From Annona cherimola (lineage: Eukaryota > Streptophyta > Magnoliopsida > Magnoliales > Annonaceae), in the NCBI GenBank assembly GCA_030490835.1, contig CM059975.1, positions 55,729,174 to 55,793,173 of the forward strand: DNA of 64,000 bases, written 5' to 3'. The position numbers were made by a program, and so were the translations under genes. Below the pieces are notes generated by a model that did not search any database, was not told where the DNA came from, and saw only the letters and a program-made list of their open reading frames with translations. Shown here one piece after another: positions 22,017 to 34,153 of the stretch. Within the stretch, counting starts at the first letter, position 1. Every line of letters begins with the position of its first letter.

Positions 22017-25000
22017 TCAAGTACCTACGGAACAGAAACGTTTTCATAAACTATTCATGTAAACCAGTCATGTAAACCAGTTTAATCTCAATTTTTGGAC
22101 ATTTCATAAACATTGGATGTGCAAATGCATCATTTCCATTCATGACATAATCCTTCATATGAGGGTACGCTAGCTCGGGGAACATACTTTCATAACATGA
22201 TCCTTTCCATCCTTAGCGTCGGACCTTTCAACTTGGCAACGTCAAGGGCGGACTTCCTATCTCACTTTCTGCCTTGACTAGCCTACTTGATTTTCATTCC
22301 ACTCATGAATTTTAGTCACCCCGGCATTATATACCTCTTACACATGGCAACTTATCATTCTTATGTAGAGAATTCTTTGCATCATCCTTTTTTAAACATT
22401 GTTTCAATGAAACATCGTTTAATTGTATGATACATCACTTTTCATAAATAATTGCAAAATAGTAAGCAATTCATTTATCATAATTGAAATAGCATTTCAA
22501 CACATATTGAAGTAAAGGAATGGTCATCCTTAAATAACATGGAAATAATTTCATAAATCAATTGTACAACGGTTCAAACCTTTAGAACATTATTAACAAT
22601 CATTTTATCATCTTTTGATAAAACAAAAGTCATTTAGAAAGTTGCTTGCTTACCTGCTTCACCTTAGCTTTCCGTATCGCTTATCTCTTTACCTTTTCCT
22701 ATATATATATGAATGACATTGCATTCATAACATTTTCATTTTCTCGCTTAGTTTTTTAATCCATAATCCATTAACATACATAACCCACTTGAATTCCAAG
22801 TCGGGTATACATATATCGCACTCACTTGTGCATCATACCATCTATTACATATTATGTTTTAAACTCATATTTAAGGTAAACACATAATTATCATTCATAA
22901 TTCAACATATGGGGATTTATATTTCTCATTAACCATTATTCATCTATTTTTCATTTTCTACGTCAATGCTCATTCTGAGCATATAAGTGATGTTTTAAGC
23001 TTCATAAATTAATCTCAAAAATTGAGATAATCAAACATAATTCATAAAACAAAATCCTTATGCATTTCATCATATATTCATGAATATTTTTCATTTTAGC
23101 AACTACACATAAATCATATATCATCCATTCATACATACGTTCCACATACATTCATCATACAACAAATATGTTATGTGTTTCTTAAAATTTCTTAACACAG
23201 AAACTTACATCCATATTTAACATCATTAAACCCCTTAATTAATATATACTTTAGGGTTTAATTTTAGATTGTTAATCCATTTATCACTGGTTTCCAAAAC
23301 AGCCATGTTAAGACCCGTTTTTCATCCTTTCAATGCCTCTTTCAAGACTTAAATCTTAACAGATTTTTAAGTCATAATTTTCAGAAAATAAACATGATTT
23401 TTTAACCCAAATTTAGGTTATTATCACATATTTAAAATCCATAATTTATTTGCTTCCAAAACAGCAACATCTTAAGCATGTAGGGCATCCATTTTGACCC
23501 GTTTTGATGTGTCCATCCAAATGTCCTTAAAATCATATTTAGGGTAAATATTTCTAAGCCTTTTTGGACACTCAAAGTAACTTAATCCTAGGGTAATTTA
23601 CCCACCATAACATTCATAAATCATTTGTTTACAAACAACAACAAAAATCACATGTAAAGTACCCGTTTTGGTTCCCATTTGGACATTCCATACATATACT
23701 CTAAAAAATCAGATTTAGGGAAAACTCATCCAACCCACTTAGGTCATCCAAAGGGTCCTTAATTTAGGGTAATTTACCCTACAATTCATCCATAAACAAT
23801 TTAAGCACCTCTTTGTATCATTTTAACTCAAAAATGGAAAAATCGGGCATTACTTGAAACCCTCAGATACATTTTTGCTAAAATCCTTAACAAATGTTCA
23901 AATCAACATTTGTAATCCAAAATAACATGAATTAAATCCAAATCATCATACTTTAATCATACAGAAACTTAGTTTAGGGTTTTGAGAAATTCCAAGTTAG
24001 ATTTCTTCTCAAAATTCAACCCTAACTTCCCTTTTCACTCTCTTGAACTCTTGATATCATTTAAATCTTTCAAAAATCATTCAATACACTTATCAAGGCC
24101 TCATAACTCATCCTTTAAGAGTTACTTATGAATCAAATTCACGATCTATAACTTGAGAGAAGAAACATAGGTTTCAAGAATCCAAAACTCAATCCATACT
24201 TGATTCTAGGAAACTTTGAATCCAAGCTTCCCTAAATTGGTTTCTCCTCTTTCCTTCCTTATTTTCCTCTTTTTTTCTTCTTCTTTTTCTTCCTTCTCCT
24301 CCCCCTTGTTCATGCTCAAGGCTGCTCCCCTTTGGAGATATTTTCTCCCTTTGAGAATTCTCTCTCCAAAATGGACGTTCATGTGCACATCCTCCTTTTT
24401 ATAAATTTTTTCTACCTTGTGGGGCCCATTTTGACACATCATAGATAGGATATTTTAATGTCATCTTATCCCTTGATGACTTGGCTAATTTATATCCAAG
24501 TAAAATAACCATTTTCTATTTAACGAAAATCATAAAAATCCATGCATTAATGGGGTGCATTGCTGTCCACTAGGTGACGCCCTTTGTAGCTTCTGACTTT
24601 GGCATTTTCGTGCCCGATTCTCCACTTGATTTAATGCCTCATTAGTTCCCCTAGGTGTTAGGCTACTTAGACATGCATTTTAGAATTTTTAAAAAATCCA
24701 AATTTCATGCCCAATATGCCCTTGGAAGTCCCCTTGGTTGACACATAATCTATGCCTCCATTTTGCTACATATTAGGGATTAAAACCAATCATTTAAGCC
24801 TTCACTTTTTCCATGGATTTGACCCTTAAATAAATCCATAAAATCTATCTTCATTCACCTCCATTTGACACCTTGCATAGCATTAAATCAAGTCATTTAA
24901 CTCACTTGCTTTAACATAAATGTTGTGGTAGTCTAGGGTGCATAAAGTCAATGCTAGGTGCCTTTTTCCAATTCAGCACTTTAACATGGTAATTAGCTTA

Positions 25001-25825
25001 ATCCAATCCATTCATACTATAGATTTCATAATTTTGTTCAATCATTTCAAATTTCATCTCAAACCGACGTTTGTACGTCATGTTATGAACCTTTGAAAAT
25101 AACCTTAGGGTGTGTTTGGGAATGGATAAAACTTTTGATGAAAAGTTGTAGAGATGAGAAGTTGTCAAATGATGTGATATGATAGGGGTAATAATGAGGA
25201 ATAAATAGGATAAAGTTGAAATAGATAGGTTTGTTGTATTGGTAGTTGTGTAGAAATGATTTAAAAGTAGGGTAGTTATATAGAAAAATGTGAAGAAATA
25301 ATTAAAAAATAGGATAGTTGTGGAGAGTGAAAAGTTTTAGATTGAAAAGTTTTAAATTGACAACTTTTTGTTGTTGCCAAACACACCCTTAGAGTGTGAG
25401 ATTAAAATCAAATAATTATCACCTTAATCTCATCACATTTACCTTAATCCAATCCTCACAAAATGTTGAGCCCAAAATGTTGAGCTTACCTTTCAAATTT
25501 TATCTCATTTCGCCTTATAGGCGTTAAGTTATGCATTTTCTACGATTTTCCAACATAATTCCATAATTTCCATTGTAATCTCCATTAATTAAATCATGAC
25601 AATTAAAATAAATATTCATGCCACATTAGCATATTCTAATCCTCATTAAGCCCCTTTAGTCATCTTGACTCACATTGGACTTTGGCGATTAATCTTAATC
25701 ATCATTCTTAATTGCAAACCCTAATTGCAAAATACTATTAAATCATAAAAGTCATAAATCATCCATAATTCATTTAAATAACACATATGTCATATTTATA
25801 GACCTACTTGGATCTGGGTATCACA
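22017..25825 (-). repeat. Tekay-type LTR remnant carrying a MITE
   Basis: On the - strand it starts TGTGATACCCAGATCC at 25825. It follows the same order of landmarks as the 4-kb LTR at 41692-45709: a GTGGGGCCCA block near 24420, a purine-rich leader near 24230-24320, and the SalI-free, GGACC/AAGTTG-type GC block near 22200-22270. The last 0.6 kb or so of the LTR is missing, so it is truncated at 22017. No coding region. Confidence 0.6.
25108..25388. mobile_element. Tourist-like MITE (PIF/Harbinger type)
   Basis: 281 bp. The ends GGGTGTGTTTGG and CCAAACACACCC form a perfect 12-bp terminal inverted repeat, and TTA is duplicated on both sides (25105-25107 and 25389-25391). There is no ORF. A TTA target duplication with GGG...CCC ends is diagnostic of Tourist-type MITEs mobilised by PIF/Harbinger transposase. 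Confidence 0.9.
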
Positions 25826-26348
25826 ATGGAGGATTTGAGGATATTGAATCCGGCTTTTGCTTTCCCTTTTGCTCATAAGAGTGCTTTCTCCCCGCTGCTG
25901 CAACACTTTTTTGAGTCATTATAGTAAATACGGAATGCAGCGGGATGGATTTGTGAGATGAGTTTTTTTTTTTTTATGGAATGGAGCAAATAGTGGAGAA
26001 GGAGAGAGATAAAAAATAGATTTTTTGCAATTTGGTTGGGAGGGATTTGATTTTCAAAAAGCAAATAGAAGATTGGGGAAGAAGTAAGAGATTTTTGTGG
26101 CTGCATAGTACTTTTATTTAGCTATGGACGAGAGATCTGTAGGTTTTCAAAAGAGGAGCAGGTGAGAGGCATAGGTGTAGGTTTTGAAGAAAGATGTGAA
26201 GAGAGGGAGAAACTTGTATGGGTAAAGTTCCAAAGTCCTCTTTTTTCTCAGCTGCAAGCCTTAAATTCATGCCAAGTGTCCATTTTCACATAGAATTGTG
26301 TTATTTGACAAGTCCATGCACGTTGCATGAAATGTTGGGTTTCAGATC
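25826..26348. other. intergenic DNA, no gene seen
   Basis: Flank of the Tekay-type LTR remnant. Short ORFs only; a T13 run occurs near 25964. Nothing recognisable. Confidence 0.5.
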
Positions 26349-27210
26349 TCCATTTTTTTTTTTTTACTTTTTCTATCTTTTTTTAAACATATTTATAAAA
26401 AAAACAGTTTTTTACCCCTTTTTTTGTTGACCGTTTCATTTTTTACGTTATTTTTTAAATTTTCTAAACTGTTTTAACGTTTTTTTATAACGAAAGCAAA
26501 GTTCCGGTATTCACCTTTTTTTTTAGTTTGTTTTGTTTTACTTACTTTTTTATGAATTTTTGCTTTTTTGCTTTTTTTTTTTTTTTGCTGTTTCAAGTTT
26601 TTTTAAACTGTTTTTACCTAATGTTGTTTCTTATTTTTTCTGTTTGTTTGTTTTTTTTTTTTTTTGACGTTACTTTTTTTTGACCTTTTGATTTGACCGT
26701 TGTTTTCTTGTTTTGTATTGTTTTCTTTATGTTTTCCTTTTTTTTATGCCGTTTCTTTTTTCGTTTTCTGTTTTTAACATTGCTCGCTGTTTTTTTTTTT
26801 ACGTTCCTTTTTTTATGTTTTCTGGTTTTTTTATTTTAACGTTTTTTTTAATGTTGCTTCTCACGTTGGTTTTTAATATGATTACTTACTTTTATTTTGT
26901 AAATCCTTATTAAATTAGTTTTATGTTTTCTGCTTTTATATTATTTCTGTTTTAACGGTTTTGATGTTTTCCTTTTTTTTAACGGTTGTTTTTTTTTAAC
27001 GTTTTCTGCTTTTCTGCTTTAACTTTTTTTTTAAAAACGTTCCATGCGCGTTTCCATTCATTCATTATTTTAACATTTTTTTGAACTCTGTTTTTTTTTT
27101 ACGTTGGATCTCATTTTGTTTTCAAATGTTTTTATTTTTAAACTCATATTAAACAGTTTCTTTTTTGTTATTTAACATTTATTTTTAAAGTTTTTTAAAA
27201 AACAGATTAT
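26349..27210. repeat. T-rich low-complexity tract with ACGTT spacing
   Basis: Roughly 860 bp in which the + strand is dominated by T runs of 5-14, broken by short words ACGTT, AACGTT, AACGGTT, GACCGTT, TTCTGCTTT and TGTTTTC. The strand bias is strong throughout. Any ORFs here are poly-Phe artefacts. Confidence 0.8.
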
Positions 27211-29700
27211 TATATATAGAAGCTTTTTGAAAACTAATTTTTAACAAAAACAACCTTAAAAATTATTTTTTTATTTGAAAATGGAAACAAAAATTGACAG
27301 ATAAATATATAATCTAAATTCAACAATCACATGATATAATATTTACATAAATGAATCTTCATGAAAAAGGATCGATTACAACCAATTCCCTTCTTATGTA
27401 AGGAAATTTTTAGACAAATTTATTGTACTTGTGTTATCACATCTGCCCAATTCCCTTCTTATGTGAAGAAATTTTGAGACAAATTTATTACACTTATATT
27501 ATCATATCTAATTAGAACATTTGTATACGACAACCCATAATCACACAATTGTTATTTCATCCCCAAAATTTGGACACGATAACTAGCATATGCAATATAT
27601 TTGGCCTATGCGGTGGATAATGCAACAGAACTTTATTTCCTAGAGTACCATGATATAATCATGCTACCAAGAAATTGACAATTACTACTTGTGCTTCTTT
27701 TTATCCACGTTGTAACCAATAAAATCAGCATCTGGATATCAATCAAATGCCTAAAGTGGGTATCAACAAGATATTTAAATATACATTTAACAGCACTCAT
27801 GTGTGATTCCTTTAGATTTGCCTAAAAACATACACACGTACAAACACAAAACAATATATTAGGTCGACTAACAGTTAAATATAAAAGTGAACCGATCATA
27901 CTCCTATATAACTTTTGATCTACAGGCTTGCCTGATTCATCTTTATCCATTTTGATGCTTACACTCATAGGGACTGACATATGCTTTATATTTTCCATTT
28001 TGAACTTTTCAACAATTCATTAACATATTTTGTTTGAAAGATAAAAATACCTTCTTTTGCTTATTTTACTTGAAGTCTCAAAAAGAAAATAAGCTCACCC
28101 ATCATGCTCATTTCAAAGTCACTCTGCATTTATTTTTCAAAATCCTTACCATGCAACTCATTAGTAGACCAAAAAAATATCATCGACATAAATCTAAACA
28201 ATCAAAATGTCTTTGTGAATATTTTTGATAAATAAAATAGTATCAATCTTTCCTCTTTTGAATTTTCTTTGGCAAAAATTCATTAAGTTTATCATACCAA
28301 GCTCCAAGAGCTTGTCTTAATCCAAAGAAAGCTTTTGATAGTTTGCACACATAACCAGGGTGTTCATGGTTTTCAAAACTTAGTGATTGTTTGACATAAA
28401 CTTCTTCATTTACCAAATCATTCAGAAATGTACTTTTTACATCCATTTGAAAAAGATTAAACTTTCTAAATGATGCAAATGCAAGTAACATTCTAATGAC
28501 TTCAAGTCTAGCTATAGGTGTAAAAGTCTTATCAAAACCAATACCCTCTTCTTAAGAGTAACCTTGTGCAACTAGATGTGCTTTATTTCTAGCAATAATC
28601 CCAGACTTATTAAGTTTGTTTCTAAAAACCCCTTTTGTACCAATAACTGGATAATCAGTAGGTTTAGGCACAAGTGTCCACACATTATTTCTTTTAAATT
28701 GATCTAATTCTTCTTGCATAGCGATTATCTAATTTTCATAAGATATTGCTTCATCGAATTTTTTAGGTTCAATGTAAGAAATAAAAGCATAATCACCCAA
28801 GATATTTTGAAGTGAACTTCGAGTTTCGACTTTGTCATAAACATTGCCAATGACCGGATTAAGTGGATGATTCTTATGCATATGAAGATTTTGAGATTTT
28901 CCAAGAACATTACTTGCATTTACCATTTCTTTATCTATCGATATTTTCTGTATGTCAAAAATGTTTTCTTATTCATTTGAAAAATCAACCTTTCTTAGCT
29001 CATCAAAGGTGACATGTATTAACTTTTCAACTATATAAGTTTGCTTTTTTGTAGACTTGGTATGCTTTGCTGAAAGAAGAATAATATAGAAAAATACACT
29101 CATCACTTTTATAATCAAATTTATGAAGGTCATCTTGTCCATTATTTAGTACAAAGCTTTTACAACCAAAAGTATGAAAATGTGCAATGTTTGGCTTTCA
29201 ACCTTTCCATAATTCATATGGAGTTTTCTTTAGTATTGGACGAACTTAAACAAGGTTTATGATAAAATATGTGGTGTTTACTGTTTTAGCCCAATAACTG
29301 TGGTAAATCAACATCAATCAATATTGTTCTAGTCATCTCAATCAATGTTCTATTTTTTCGCTCAATAACTCCATTTCGTTATGGTATTCTAGGAGCTAAG
29401 AACTTATGATTTATTCCAAAACTATTACAAAATTATGCAAAATACCGATTGTCAAATTCTCTTCCATGATCACTTTGAATTGAAATATTTTCAATCTATG
29501 TTCATTTTGAACTTTGAGATAAATTTGTTGAAATAAATTAAAATATTCATCCTTGCTTCCTAAAAATAATACACATGCATATCTTGAAAAATCGTCAATA
29601 ATAACATAGGCATAATATTTTCCAACCAAGAAATTTTACATAAAGGCCCTCATTAAGAACGTTTTTGCAATTAGAATGTTTCAAACACTTCTGTTTGCTC
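27211..29700 (-). pseudogene. decayed copia pol (integrase, RT, RNase H)
   Basis: Reads on the - strand in the usual copia order. Integrase fragments are at about 29640-29340 (YAYVIIDDFSRYACVLFLGSKDE). The linker and start of RT are near 28920-28600. The RT segment at 28491-28243 contains FQMDVKSTFLNDLVNEEVYVK and LSKAFFGLRQALGAWYDKLNE. RNase H remnants lie near 27800-27380. Many stops and frameshifts. It resembles the SIRE-type pol at 57773-60859 but is much more diverged. A 65-bp tandem duplication occurs at 27382-27511. Gag and protease are absent, apparently deleted before the LTR at 29710. Confidence 0.82.
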
Positions 29701-29709
29701 CCGACCACT

Positions 29710-30648
29710 TGTTAAGCCCATATGCAACTGATAAAAGAAATAAATAAAAACACAAAGAGAGTTCCAAGAAAGAACAGGGTAGATTGCACACACAACAAAA
29801 AATAATTTAAAGAAGATACCAAAAATTATAGTAATTCGATTAATGCACCTACTCCACTCTCCAAGTTAACGCTCTGACTCGGGTCTCCACTAGTCAACTT
29901 ATAACTCAAGTTACAGTTGTACGACTTCAATCGTCTTTTGGATTACACAAATGGCTTCAGATGACACAAAGTTTTTCACAAATCACAATAAAAGCTTTCC
30001 TTTTGAATTAGACAACCTCTAATTCAAGTTAAAATCAACAAAAATAAAATAAATCCTACAACTAGTTGAGCAGCACGGAAGTACAGAGATGATGCTCTAG
30101 TAGGATGGTCACAATGATATTTAATATGTTGCTTTTGATAGATAGATAGATGATCACAAAGAATGCCTTGATACAAATATGCACTTTTGAAATAATTCTC
30201 TCTGAATTGTATTTCTAGCTGTAATTTATTCCCTATTTATAGCTTTAAACTTCCAAAACCCCCCAAAAGAAATTTTCTTTACCAAATCCTCAACTACTCA
30301 GATTTTTCTCAATAACATATAACAACTTAATGAACTAAGACAACTCATCATAACAAACTAATCGATTCGCCACGTCATCATCCAATTATCTATCCATAGA
30401 TCGATCTAAAAAACTGTCGAAATTTTAACCCAAAATTGTGGAAGTTTCAAGCTAAAATTATTGAAGTTTCAAACCAAAACTACTAAAGTTTTAAACCAAA
30501 AATGTTGAACTTTTATAGAAAAACCTTAACAAATTCACAATACACAATGTCAATTTTTTACAACCATTCATCTCAAACCAAATACAATCGAAAACATTTC
30601 AAGCATTAAATTATTAACTTGTTTATTATCAAAACACTATATTTAACA
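29710..30648 (-). repeat. SIRE-related LTR (older family member)
   Basis: 939 bp with TGTTAA...TTAACA ends. It has the layout of the Sirevirus LTRs: a block like TCCACTCTCCAAG, a TATA box at 30234, and an AT-rich start with TTATCAAAAC. The sequence on its left, GCTCCCGACCACTTGTT, resembles a decayed Met primer site (compare GCTCTGATACCACTTGTT at 62715-62732). This fits a 5' LTR of the decayed copia. The GTCGAC array is absent. The right end could be a few bases off. Confidence 0.6.
30234..30241 (-). promoter_or_regulatory. TATA box of the old SIRE-related LTR
   Basis: TATAAATA on the - strand, in the same relative place as in the younger LTRs. Confidence 0.5.
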
Positions 30649-32794
30649 CCCCCAATCTTAGATCTCATTTCTCTGACTCAAACGATTGCTCCCTCTCACT
30701 TGACTCTCCCTCCTCACTAGGATGTTCTCGGTTGGATCTCGTTTACTAGCTCCCTTCTTTCTAACCATTGCATGCCTCTCTCATCTTGTCTCTCATCGGG
30801 TCACCAAGATTTATATTTGCATCTCATTTCATCATTTTGGAAAAGTTGTCTCTCTCATCTAGTTGCCACTCCTAAAAAAGGTAGCATAATGAGATTCAAA
30901 TTTAAGCTAGAAACCCATAGGCTACAATGGTGAATGGCAAGGGCTAGAAGGATCAGCTCCTAAAATTGGAGCAAAATTCTATAAAGAAGACATCTATGTT
31001 GGATTCTTGCACATGATGCTAATTCGATCAACAAATTATAGATATGCTTGATGGCATGGCATGACATATTTTATCAATCAAGAGAAAATGATGAGGGAGG
31101 AGCAAGCCAATCATGAGCCACCATTAGTATTTGGTGAAACTGCTAGCTATAGACCTTATTCTTTGAAATCAACATCTAAAACTATATATAGGGTCATTTT
31201 TTAAGCAACCATGGTATGCAATCACAAGGCATTCGAAGATAACCAATGCAACAAGAAGACATGAAGGTGAAGTAAGACCCATTCTTTATAGCAAAGAAAA
31301 GTGAAAAACTCTTATCAATACTTCAATTGGACTTCCCCATATAATATTTTTTAATTATATCTATCCCATCTTTTGAGTCTACATCCATCAACTCTTCTCC
31401 TACAAGTAGCTTAGTCATGAATGACCGATCCTTGCCAAAGACCGATCCTTGCAATGAATTCAAGAATCAAAATGTAGGACAGAATATTTGAAACAATCTC
31501 ATTGAACTTTAAAATTCAAGCCCTAAGCAACATAGAAAAAAATATTAGGTCTTCTCATTCAAAAAAGCCAAGCTCAGATAAGAAATAGCAATGTGGTAGC
31601 AGCAAACCAAAAAAATGAATTTTTATTAAAGCCAATGTGATTTATTGAAGTAAATTCAACTTAACTTCTCACTGAATTTACATAGCATAAAAGACTATTT
31701 TGATTCTTCATGACTTCTTTAGAGACTTAACATATCCCTAGAATATAGTGTGTAGAGCTACATTCTCCTTATACAAAGACCCATCCAAACTAAATGGACT
31801 AAAAAGAATCACAATCAAACTCTATCATATCCCAAATTACCTTTTTGTAGCATGTTCTTGGCTATTTCTTGGCACCTTTTGAAGCATCCAAGGGCAAAGG
31901 CAACCACAAGACATATCCTTGAGAATCGTCCACCTCCTCAAAACCAGCATGTATAGAGTAACAACAATGCACATGAATGCAATTTCTCCCAACATCGGCC
32001 TTGTTGCTCACCCAACTCTCTACCTAGGCTACTGTGTCAAATTCATCATCAACAAATCCCATGAAAATATTCAACTTCATGATCTCCAACCTACTCAATA
32101 TCACATTGATGTGTGAAAAAACCACTAAAATTTGAGGGTCCAACTATCACACAAATGAACTACCATCAGCTAACATCAGCTTTGCAAGGTGAGAAAGGTT
32201 GAGATCCTCATATGCAAAAAGCCAATTTATAAAAACATCAAAGTAGAGTTGATTGAGAATTGAGCTAACAACGGTGTAGAAATGCATCCTAACGAAGTAC
32301 TTATAGTCCAAAATGATATGTGATTCCCATATAATGTTGAAATTTGGATCCAAGACTGCCACATTTTCTACATTCAAGATTGTATATGTTATCTGAAGCA
32401 ATCAAGCAAGTGGCACATCCTTGCTAGTAATTGATTCGGCCGCCAAAGTAGTTGGCCCTAGAAGAATCCTTCAGTCGGAGGAATTTTTCATCACAGGTCC
32501 AATTCCTCCAGAGGGTTTTGTTGAAAGGTGAGGGTAGTGGCAACCGACTGAGAGAGAGACAAGGATCGGGTGAGAAAGAAAACTTTTTGGCAATAATGAG
32601 ATGATACACGACTATAGATTTAAGCAACTAGATGAGAGGTAAGAAGAGAAATAGAAGATGGGAGAGACACACAATAGCTAGAAAGTAGGGAGAAAGTAGA
32701 CTAGATCCAGCGAAAAACAGCCCGATGGGGAGGGAGAGTCAAGTGAGAGGGAGAATCCATTTGAGTCGAAGAAATGGGATCAGAGAGAAGGGGG
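30649..32794. mobile_element. element with long inverted repeats (MULE or foldback-like)
   Basis: About 2.1 kb. The first 235 bp or so (30649-30885) and the last 270 bp or so (32525-32794) are inverted copies of each other, similar by eye in most positions. Shared words include CCCTCTCACTTGACTCTCCC and GGATCT. Both outer edges run CCCCC/GGGGG. The interior has only short ORFs and no recognisable transposase. Long, imperfect terminal inverted repeats fit a non-autonomous Mutator-like or foldback element. No target duplication could be seen, because the left side abuts the LTR. Confidence 0.55.
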
Positions 32795-32947
32795 CAAAAG
32801 CAAATAGTCGGGAGTGTTTGAAAAATTCTAACTGCAGCAGCGGTCTGGCAAAGGGGTTGCATGTAAAATTTTCTAGCCATTAATGTTTTACATTATCTAC
32901 TTTTGAATTTTAAATTCAAATGGGTAATATTGTCTCTACTGGGATAA

Positions 32948-33228
32948 GGGGATGTTTGGTAATTTGAAAGTTGTAGAAATTGTGGGAATTATGGGATGGG
33001 GTTGGAGTAGAAAATGGAATATTTTGAAAATCGTGTGATTAATGTGAAATAATATAGATAAAGTTGGAATAAATAGGTTTGTTGAAGAGTAGTTGATAGG
33101 AAAAATGATTGGAATATAAGGGTAAAAGTGGAAAAATATAATGACTAGTTGATCAATGATGTGCCTTGAAATTTGTGCTCCCACCATTTCCTACCCTATG
33201 TTTCCCACATCCATTAACAAACATCCCC
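32948..33228. mobile_element. Tourist-like MITE, second copy
   Basis: Ends GGGGATGTTTGG and CAAACATCCCC. Length is 281 bp, the same as the copy at 25108-25388, with matching interior phrases (ATAAAGTTG, TAGGTTTGTTG, TAGTTG). The flanks TAA and CAA suggest a TAA target duplication with one later change. Confidence 0.75.
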
Positions 33229-34153
33229 CAAATGGTAGCCGATCTTGATCAAAAACCCTAGGACTTTAGGCCTACATGTCAATGATCAAAACTCTAGACT
33301 CAAAACTTAGCACCTACTCTACTCTTTCAGATTTTGACCTCCTACTCTACTCTTTAAGATTTTGATCTCATATTTCACCAAGTACCAACAATACTCTTTA
33401 GTCCAATTGCAAAACAAAGAGTGAACAGCAATTTCAATAGAGTAAAAGGGTTGACTACAAGAAATGCTTTTACAAAGCGAATTGTACATAATGAAGATCA
33501 AATTAAAATGATTAGAGTGACAACCTTAGCACTTGGAAATCTCCAAAAGGATTGAATATGTAACTATCTACACATTATGCTGTAATTCAATTATTATTTG
33601 GCCGTCTAGAACTTTTTGCAGTATCCATGATTGTGATCTAGATGATTTATTATAAATTATACGGCAAAAAACGAGTACGAATTTCAGTTCTTGGCATTAC
33701 AGTCGCATATTTTGAGGATGTTTCTTTTTCGATGTCTTGTGGTCTATGACTTGCAATACCGTATTAATTGGAACTCTTGGGAAATCCATTTGATTGGTAG
33801 ACGTGAAGCCATGGAGGTGGGATAAAATATTTCTGTAGGAAAATATTGGATAGAAATTTTGTGGTGCAAATGGGTCGATATCAATTTAGCCCTAATGGTG
33901 GAAATGGTGATCATGCAATTTCATGCATCAAAACCACTTTAGACAAACTGAGTACAGCAAAAATTTTCAGAAAGCTTCACAAAAGTTTTGTTATGGTATC
34001 AATGAATGAGAAGTTGATACCCAATTGGTCGTTAAAATCAGTTGCTGAAGACCATCAACAAGATCTATAAATTCACACACACTACAGATATAATTGCTGG
34101 GTTTTGTCATAAAATGTTTTCTCCACCAGAAGTAATGACAATGCTGTTTCATT
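33229..34153. other. intergenic DNA downstream of the receptor kinase gene
   Basis: AT-rich with no recognisable gene. It should contain the 3' UTR of the - strand kinase gene next to 34154. I did not identify a confident poly(A) signal. Confidence 0.5.

Noticed and set aside
26713..26913. Phe-rich ORFs in the T-rich tract
   Set aside because: Translation of T runs; no start context or domain.
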